NCBI RefSeq assembly: GCF_030408595.1
Contig: NZ_CP047080.1
Span: 738,501-802,500, forward strand
Origin: Corynebacterium canis
Lineage (GTDB): Bacteria > Actinomycetota > Actinomycetes > Mycobacteriales > Mycobacteriaceae
Reading direction: 5' to 3'
DNA length: 64,000 nt
The translations under genes and the position numbers were made by a program. Shown in pieces: positions 58,748 through 64,000 of this stretch (within the stretch, counting starts at the first letter, position 1; the number at the start of each line of letters is the position of its first letter). The notes under the pieces were generated by a model. It had not been told where the DNA came from. It searched no databases and saw only the letters and a program-made list of their open reading frames with translations.

Positions 58748-59746
58748 GTGAAACGTCAAGTTACGTTCTCGTTTGTCGCCGCCTTGGCTCTCCTGACGGC
58801 AGCTTGCGGGCAAGGTGAAGAAGTTACCACCGCCGCGACGGGCAGTTCGAGTTCGGGTGGTGACCAGTCGCATTCGTCGGCTACGTCCGGTGCCTCTGCG
58901 CCGGATGCTTGTACCCCAGTCACCGAGCAAGAGATTGCCTCTTTGTTCGACCGTTGGAATGAGGACCTAGCCAGCGGCGATCCCAAACGTGTTGTCGAAA
59001 ACTATGCGCAGGAGAGCATTCTAATCCCCACGGTTTCGAATAAGGTTCGACTCACCCCTGACGAGAAGCAGGATTACTTCACTCATTGGCTTGAGAAGGG
59101 GCCTTCGGGTGTGGTCAATGAGCGGTGGATCGAGCTGGATTGCAATCGCGCGGTGGACGCCGGAGTCTACACGTTTACGTACGCCGATGGCAGCAAAGTC
59201 GCAGCTAGATACACATTTGTGTATGGAACGGAGGGGGACGAGTGGAAGATTCTCACGCATCATTCCTCGGCGATGCCGCAGCCGGGCGCGGATAAGGAAT
59301 TGCCGCCGGCGGAGCGCGCGACGGGGTCTCCCAAGCCAGCGCTCGATCCGAAAGAGTGTGCGGCCGCAAGTGAGGCGGATGTGGTGCGCGAGTTCACGGA
59401 TTGGGGCGACGCGATGTCCGCGGGCGATGCGGAGAAGGTGACGGAGCACTACGCAGAGAATGCGCTCGTGCTGCCTCTCGACGCCAATGAATTGCTCTTT
59501 TCCAATGACGAACGCATGAGCTATTTCAAGTCGTTTGTGGAAAAGAAACCGCAGGTCAAGGTAGATAAGCGCTGGACCAGTGTCGATTGTAATACCGCAA
59601 CGGATTCCGGGTTGTATACCGTGACCTTCGCGGATGGGAATACCGTGGATGCCCGCTTTACCTTCACCTATCGCTGGCAAGATGGCGGGTGGCAGGTGTT
59701 GAGCCAGCACTCCTCACTTATGCCCGAAGGCGCCCCCGCGCATTAG
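58748..59746 (+). CDS. lipoprotein with two NTF2-like (SnoaL-type) domains
   Basis: A 332-residue protein with a signal peptide and lipobox (ALALLTAAC, cysteine near residue 20) and a Ser/Gly-rich linker. Two homologous domains follow, about residues 58-165 and 200-325. Each has a helix (IASLFDRWNEDLASGD / VVREFTDWGDAMSAGD), VTEHYAENALVLPL-type strands, and an end reading WKILTHHSSAMP / WQVLSQHSSLMP. The domains resemble the NTF2-like CaMKII-association or DUF4440 family. The protein is outside the membrane; ligand unknown. The GTG at 58748 has AAGGAAG upstream. Confidence 0.78.
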   Translation: MKRQVTFSFVAALALLTAACGQGEEVTTAATGSSSSGGDQSHSSATSGASAPDACTPVTEQEIASLFDRWNEDLASGDPKRVVENYAQESILIPTVSNKVRLTPDEKQDYFTHWLEKGPSGVVNERWIELDCNRAVDAGVYTFTYADGSKVAARYTFVYGTEGDEWKILTHHSSAMPQPGADKELPPAERATGSPKPALDPKECAAASEADVVREFTDWGDAMSAGDAEKVTEHYAENALVLPLDANELLFSNDERMSYFKSFVEKKPQVKVDKRWTSVDCNTATDSGLYTVTFADGNTVDARFTFTYRWQDGGWQVLSQHSSLMPEGAPAH

Positions 59747-59767
59747 TTCGATTATCGACGCCGTGAC

Positions 59768-60703
59768 CTACCCCGCAGCCATGTCCATTTGCTGTGGTTG
59801 GGGGTCGGCGCGGTGATATTTGAGGATCGCCGGGATCAGCGGAATCAACATGAGGGAAATTGTGATCCAACCCGAAACGCCGAGTGAGCTAAATAACGCG
59901 GGATCCGGATCCTGATCGAGCGCGCCGATTAACAGGGGGAATCCGGCGGCTGCGTTAAAGGCCCCATGGAACAGCGCGGCAGGCCAAACGTTTTTGCTAA
60001 ACAGGTAAATCCATCCGATGAGAATGCCGAGGAACATACATCCGATTGTCATGTAGGCGACGCCGGTCCAATCGGTGCGGTTGAAGTTGTATCCGAGCAG
60101 GATAATCGGGCTGTGCCACAGGCCCCATAACACTCCGGTGAGGGCCAGCGCGGGCCAGGTCCCTAGGTGCTGCAGGGCGGGGAGCAGGTAGCCGCGCCAG
60201 CCGATTTCCTCTCCGGCGGCGATGACGGAATTGGTGATCGCCCCCAGGGGCAAGGCGAATATTTGTACGAATACGATCAATCGGACCGGAATCTCATCGC
60301 CGGCGTTTTGCCCGGTAGCGGCGGAAAGCTGCTCCCGAAACGCGGAGAATTCCACCAAATCGAGTTTGAACCAGCCCAGCGCCGCGGCGAGAAATGTATT
60401 AATAATGGCGATGCTTAAACCGATGACAAGCGCGACTGCCAACCACAAAAGGGTGCGGCCGTACGGTTTGATTGGGGCGAGGCCGAGCCACTGCGGGAGC
60501 TGTTTCCACGGGATGCCGTGCGCATAGCGGGATACCAAAACAGCCGAGGTGACGGGTGTGAGCATCATGATCACCAGCAGCGGGGTGGTCAGTGGGCTGG
60601 CAAGTCCGGAGTCCATAAGCCACAGCGGCAGGGTGACCAACCAAGCGAGTGCGCACGCACCGGCATAAAAGATCAGCGTGGTTTGTATCCGGTATTTTGC
60701 CAT
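59768..60703 (-). CDS. CPBP family intramembrane metalloprotease
   Basis: A 311-residue protein with about eight membrane helices. The CPBP (Abi/CaaX-like) motifs are complete: [14 protein letters not shown] (EExxxR), [11 protein letters not shown] (first His) and [11 protein letters not shown] (second His). Such proteases process prenylated or bacteriocin-related peptides or act in immunity; the substrate here is unknown. The ATG at 60703 is used. The gene is convergent with the lipoprotein gene and is followed, in the same direction, by nothing; upstream lies a paralogue. Confidence 0.85.
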   Translation of the reverse strand: MAKYRIQTTLIFYAGACALAWLVTLPLWLMDSGLASPLTTPLLVIMMLTPVTSAVLVSRYAHGIPWKQLPQWLGLAPIKPYGRTLLWLAVALVIGLSIAIINTFLAAALGWFKLDLVEFSAFREQLSAATGQNAGDEIPVRLIVFVQIFALPLGAITNSVIAAGEEIGWRGYLLPALQHLGTWPALALTGVLWGLWHSPIILLGYNFNRTDWTGVAYMTIGCMFLGILIGWIYLFSKNVWPAALFHGAFNAAAGFPLLIGALDQDPDPALFSSLGVSGWITISLMLIPLIPAILKYHRADPQPQQMDMAAG

Positions 60704-60793
60704 TATTGTCCTCCGCTTTCCCTGACAGGGCCGACCACGCCTGGCGCGGCCAACACTCCAAAACTAGGCAGGCGTTTCGCTGCCGATTTTAGG

Positions 60794-61720
60794 CTAGCCT
60801 GATCTGGCTGCGCGGGTGCGCTGGTAGGCCCGAATTTCGGGCTTGAGCAGGAGGGTTAACAGCACCATAAGGAGCGAATTGCCGTACACGAAGATGGCGA
60901 TTGCGCTGTCTGCCACATCTTGGTCGGCGGCGACTAACAGGGGCCAGAGGAGGAGCGCGGCGTCGAAACCTCCGCGGAAGAGCGCAGGGGCCCGAACGGA
61001 ACCGGTAACCAAATAAAGCCAGCCGAGAAACACGCCCAAAAAGGTGCAGGCAATCACCGTATACTCGACGCCCTGCCAGCCGCCGACGCCCACGCGATAC
61101 CCAAGCAGGGCCAGCGGCGCGTACCAGCATCCCCAGAGCGCGCCGGCGAGTATTAGCGCAGGCCAGGTGCCTAGTTTGTGTTGCAGGGCGGGGAGTAGCC
61201 AGCCGCGCCAACCGGTTTCCTCGGCCGCCGCAAGCAGGCTGTAAATGCCGGCGATGATGGGCACGGCGACGAACATGGCGTACACGTAGTAGCCGTTGGG
61301 CACGCGTCGCGAGAATAGCCCGGTTCCTTCCGAAAGGTCCAGCGCTACAAAGTCGGGGAGGTGCATGGCGCCGGAGAAGTCGATAAGGTCGAGCCGATAC
61401 CAGCCGAGCGCCGCGCCGAGGAAGGTGGATACCAGCGGTACGCCGACGCCGGCGGCGAGCGCGATGCCCATCCAGACATAGGGGTTCGCCGCATTGCCCG
61501 ATCGGACTTTCGCGCTTGGCGGCCCGCTTTGGCGTCCCAGGCGCGCAACGAACATCAGGGCGATCATTGGAACAATCATTCGCGCCGCGACGAGGGGTGT
61601 TGCGAACTCGTGGGCGAGGTCATCGGCGCGCCATAGCGGCAGTACTACCAACCAGCCGAGCGCGAACGCGATCACGTAAAACGCCAGGATGGCCGGCCAA
61701 GTATAGCTCGGTGTGTTCAT
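60794..61720 (-). CDS. CPBP-like membrane protein lacking both catalytic histidines
   Basis: A 308-residue paralogue of the neighbouring CPBP protease with the same order of segments (LGWYRLDLIDFSGAMHLPDF versus [18 protein letters not shown]). EETGWRGWLLPALQ keeps the glutamates and arginine, but GLWHSP is replaced by GCWYAPLALLG and FHGAF by FRGGFDAAL, so both histidines are lost and proteolysis is doubtful. The ATG at 61720 has GGAGG seven bases upstream. A tandem duplication with loss of activity is the simplest explanation. Confidence 0.82.
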   Translation of the reverse strand: MNTPSYTWPAILAFYVIAFALGWLVVLPLWRADDLAHEFATPLVAARMIVPMIALMFVARLGRQSGPPSAKVRSGNAANPYVWMGIALAAGVGVPLVSTFLGAALGWYRLDLIDFSGAMHLPDFVALDLSEGTGLFSRRVPNGYYVYAMFVAVPIIAGIYSLLAAAEETGWRGWLLPALQHKLGTWPALILAGALWGCWYAPLALLGYRVGVGGWQGVEYTVIACTFLGVFLGWLYLVTGSVRAPALFRGGFDAALLLWPLLVAADQDVADSAIAIFVYGNSLLMVLLTLLLKPEIRAYQRTRAARSG

Positions 61721-61757
61721 CGCGCCCTCCTCCAATAGTGCGCGCCGTAAGGGTAGT

Positions 61758-61789
61758 GCTTATCGACGCCGCGGGGGGCGTCGATAAGC
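61758..61789. terminator. perfect 13-bp hairpin after MFS gene
   Basis: GCTTATCGACGCC (61758-61770) and GGCGTCGATAAGC (61777-61789) are perfect complements with a six-base loop. It starts seven bases after the stop of the minus-strand MFS gene, so it could end its transcript or block readthrough to the CPBP gene. No T tract is present. The arm is the same motif found singly at other gene ends. Confidence 0.5.
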
Positions 61790-61795
61790 GAAACG

Positions 61796-63217
61796 TTAGG
61801 CGTTGCTGAGCGCTGCTGTTCGACGCTCGTTTCGGAGCATTGTGCGGTCTGCAAGGAAGTAAATGACCGTGCCAACCAGGGCAATCAATGTGATAATCCA
61901 CATCACGGAGGCGTAGTTTACGCCCGTTTGTGTGGTTGCGGCGGTGAGTGCGCCGAATAGGTTGAGCTTGAGGTCGATGAGTTTTGCGGTGTATGCGATG
62001 CCGACGGGGATGGCGATATTGATGGTCAGGTTGTAGAAACCGATGGCCACGCCGGATTGTTCCGCCGGTATATTGCTGATTGCCGTCGCCACCAGCGGTG
62101 CGTACATGAGTGCGAAACTGGAGGCGAATACAATGGCCGAAAGTATGAGCGGTATGCGGCCGGATTCGAGCGTCACCGCGGACGCCGCCAGCGAGGCAGT
62201 AATGCCAATCAACGCCGCGAAAATCGTGGTGCGTGAGGACATAAATTGCCCGATCTTGCCGGAAAGCGCGCCCACGATCACGGCGCACGCGTAGCCGGGG
62301 GCGACCATCAGCGAGGCCTGGTCCAGCGTTAATCCCTGCAGGTCACGCATGGCGTAGGGGAAGAGAAACAGGATGTAGCCGAGCTGCGTGGAATAAATGA
62401 TCAGCACGAGGGTAATGGCCCACACATAGCGCCCGTTTTTAAAGAACGCAGGTTTGACTAGGGCCTTGGGGCTGATATTGATATGCCAGACGAAGAACCC
62501 GATGCCGAGCACGATGGGGATCAGGTAGAGCGGCTGAAATTGCTGCATATACAGCATTACCGAGGTGGCGATCACGGTGATCAGGAGCAGGCCGAGCACG
62601 TCCAGGCTGGATTGGGTCGCCTGTTGTTCGGGAATTTGTTTGATAATGAACGGCACGGTGAGCAGCATGGCCAGCGGGATCAGGAACATCGCCGTCCAGG
62701 AAATGTATGTGGCCACGTAGCCGCTGGTGAGCGTGCCGATCAACAGTGCGAGCTGGAACGCGCTGGTGGAAAAGCCGAGGTACGTTTTTTGGTCGTCACG
62801 GGAGAGGTATTTGGTGACGTAAATAACGTACAGAGTTTCGGCTGCGGCGAGACCGCTGGTTTGGATAATGCGGCCGGCGAGCACCAGCGGCCAGGACCCG
62901 CTAAACAGGAAGCCTAGCAGCGAGCCCACGCAGATCAGCGACACGCCTATCAGCATGAGCGTTCGAATATTGATGGCGTCGGCCATGGCTGCGTACACCA
63001 CGGCGCCGATGCCGATAACGATCCCCGCGAGCGTCGCCTGCAGGCTCACCTCCGTGACCGAAAGCCCCAGGTCATCGGCGATCGGCTGCGACATAAATTT
63101 GAATCCATTATCGATGACCAGGCAAAACACGAAGCTGAACAGCAAAATAGGCACTGCCGCCTTCGGATTGCGTTGCGCCCCGCTTTTCGACGCCGCCGTT
63201 GTTGCTGTATCCGACAT
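61796..63217 (-). CDS. MFS transporter, probably linked to nucleosides
   Basis: A 473-residue MFS protein with about 12-14 helices (VPILLFSFVFCLVIDNGFKF first, YASVMWIITLIALVGTVIYF last). Motif-A-like loop AAMADAINIRTLMLIGV lies between helices 2 and 3. The start at 63217 is two bases past the deoD stop, so it is cotranscribed with a purine nucleoside phosphorylase. That context suggests uptake or export of nucleosides or bases, but sequence alone resembles drug exporters. A perfect hairpin follows its stop. Confidence 0.75.
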   Translation of the reverse strand: MSDTATTAASKSGAQRNPKAAVPILLFSFVFCLVIDNGFKFMSQPIADDLGLSVTEVSLQATLAGIVIGIGAVVYAAMADAINIRTLMLIGVSLICVGSLLGFLFSGSWPLVLAGRIIQTSGLAAAETLYVIYVTKYLSRDDQKTYLGFSTSAFQLALLIGTLTSGYVATYISWTAMFLIPLAMLLTVPFIIKQIPEQQATQSSLDVLGLLLITVIATSVMLYMQQFQPLYLIPIVLGIGFFVWHINISPKALVKPAFFKNGRYVWAITLVLIIYSTQLGYILFLFPYAMRDLQGLTLDQASLMVAPGYACAVIVGALSGKIGQFMSSRTTIFAALIGITASLAASAVTLESGRIPLILSAIVFASSFALMYAPLVATAISNIPAEQSGVAIGFYNLTINIAIPVGIAYTAKLIDLKLNLFGALTAATTQTGVNYASVMWIITLIALVGTVIYFLADRTMLRNERRTAALSNA

Positions 63218-63219
63218 AG

Positions 63220-63936
63220 CTATGCGCCTGCAAGGGGGAGCGCTAGCTCCATCATGGTGGTGAACGCGGTCTGGCGCTCCTCGGCCGTAGTCTTCTCACC
63301 AGTGACAATGTTGTCGGACACAGTGAAAAGGCCGAGTGCGTCGACGCCGGCGTGGGCGGCGATCGCGTAGAGTGCTGCGGTCTCCATCTCTACGCCGAGG
63401 ACGCCCATGCGTGCCCACCGGGAATTGGCGGTCTCGTCGGCGTTATAGAACACATCGCTAGAAAGCACGTTCCCAATGTGCAGCTCGACGCCTTGTTGCT
63501 GCGCCTGGTCTAGCAGCGCGGAAATCAGCCGCCAGGATCCGGTGGGGGCGTAGGTGCCGGGCAGGTTGTACTGCGAAAGGAAGTTTGAATCGGTGGATGC
63601 GGATTGGGCGACGACGATGTCGTAGAGGTCCAGGTCTTTTTGCAGCGAGCCGCAGGAGCCGATTCGAATGATTTTTTGCACGCCGAAGATGTGGATCAAC
63701 TCCCAGGCGTAGATGGAGATCGAGGGCATGCCCATGCCGCTGCCCATGACGGAAACCGGCATGCCTTGATAGCTGCCGGTATAACCCAGAATATTGCGGA
63801 CCTCGTTGAATTGCACCGGGTTGTCGAGGTAGTTCTCGGCGATGTACTTCGCGCGCAACGGATCGCCGGGCATGAGGACGGTCTGGGCGATCTCCACGCC
63901 GCGCGGATTGATGTGGGGGGTGCTCTTTTCGGACAT
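63220..63936 (-). CDS. deoD: purine nucleoside phosphorylase, DeoD type
   Basis: A 238-residue phosphorylase that splits purine (deoxy)nucleosides into base and (deoxy)ribose-1-phosphate, in salvage. DeoD marks are MPGDPLRAKYIAENYLDN (phosphate site), GMGMPSISIYAWELI, IRIGSCGSLQ, VEMETAALYAIAA and TVSDNIVTGE with the catalytic aspartate. GGAGAAAAC precedes the ATG at 63936. It is the first gene of a unit with the MFS transporter. Confidence 0.92.
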   Translation of the reverse strand: MSEKSTPHINPRGVEIAQTVLMPGDPLRAKYIAENYLDNPVQFNEVRNILGYTGSYQGMPVSVMGSGMGMPSISIYAWELIHIFGVQKIIRIGSCGSLQKDLDLYDIVVAQSASTDSNFLSQYNLPGTYAPTGSWRLISALLDQAQQQGVELHIGNVLSSDVFYNADETANSRWARMGVLGVEMETAALYAIAAHAGVDALGLFTVSDNIVTGEKTTAEERQTAFTTMMELALPLAGA

Positions 63937-64000
63937 GTTTTCTCCTCGAGTGGGGTGTTGGAGCGGGGCGTTTTACAAACGCCTGTATCTAATCTCATGC

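Overview
The window looks like a chromosomal segment of a Corynebacterium or a close relative. The evidence is high-GC coding sequence, frequent GTG and TTG starts, and gene order shared with corynebacteria and mycobacteria: the rhlE/DUF3107/DUF3152/moeB/TIGR02569/adnA/adnB/K+ channel/nudC/uvrD2 block, the zincin-like/PDZ-Lon/PPA1309/UPF0182 block, and the hisN/prfB/ftsE/ftsX/smpB/ssrA block. The tmRNA tag (AENTQRDYALAA) and an actinobacterial initiator tRNA fit this. I cannot name the species.

Layout. 1-20.2 kb is core: a DEAD-box helicase and a beta-propeller partner, DUF3107 and DUF3152 proteins, MoeB with a rhodanese tail, the AdnAB helicase-nuclease, a TrkA-N potassium channel, NudC, UvrD2, and a divergent pair of an orphan cyclodehydratase-like protein and a YgjP-like peptidase. 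20.2-23.4 kb is repeat-rich and holds a DUF559-like gene and a 450-bp element with terminal inverted repeats. 23.4-31.2 kb is core again and ends with the initiator tRNA and a hairpin terminator. 31.2-42 kb is accessory: decayed transposases, an XRE/ImmA plus DUF4411 (PIN-like) toxin-antitoxin-like pair, an apparently intact IS21-family element, a 212-bp direct repeat bracketing a 3.9-kb insertion, a pentapeptide-repeat-like orphan, several unknown genes and AT-rich membrane protein DNA. 42-50 kb has an SRAP protein, a GAP-type membrane protein, an MFS pump, a DM13 protein and a complete methylmalonyl-CoA carboxyltransferase operon (5S, 12S, small protein, 1.3S) behind a leader with mutually exclusive hairpins. 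50-57 kb is core. 57-58.7 kb is a repeat field with a 334-bp MITE-like element. 58.7-64 kb has a lipoprotein, two CPBP membrane proteins, an MFS transporter and deoD.

Most unusual content. A modular family of intergenic repeats occurs at seven loci: a 17-bp hairpin (ATCTGCCTSAGGCAGAT), a double TTCTTC/GAAGAA hairpin block, and 14-bp palindromes of the form GGTTGNNNNCAACC whose centres change but stay palindromic. MITE-like elements with 28-bp inverted ends carry related sequence. A pair of 260-bp direct repeats with a conserved 13-bp stem flanks one of these elements. Several proteins lack family catalytic or metal-binding residues: the AdnA Walker lysine, the NudC zinc cysteines, the DUF2342 HExxH, and the histidines of the second CPBP protein. 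The DUF3152 gene appears to start at ATT.

All calls come from reading the sequence by eye and from family knowledge. No database search or folding was run.
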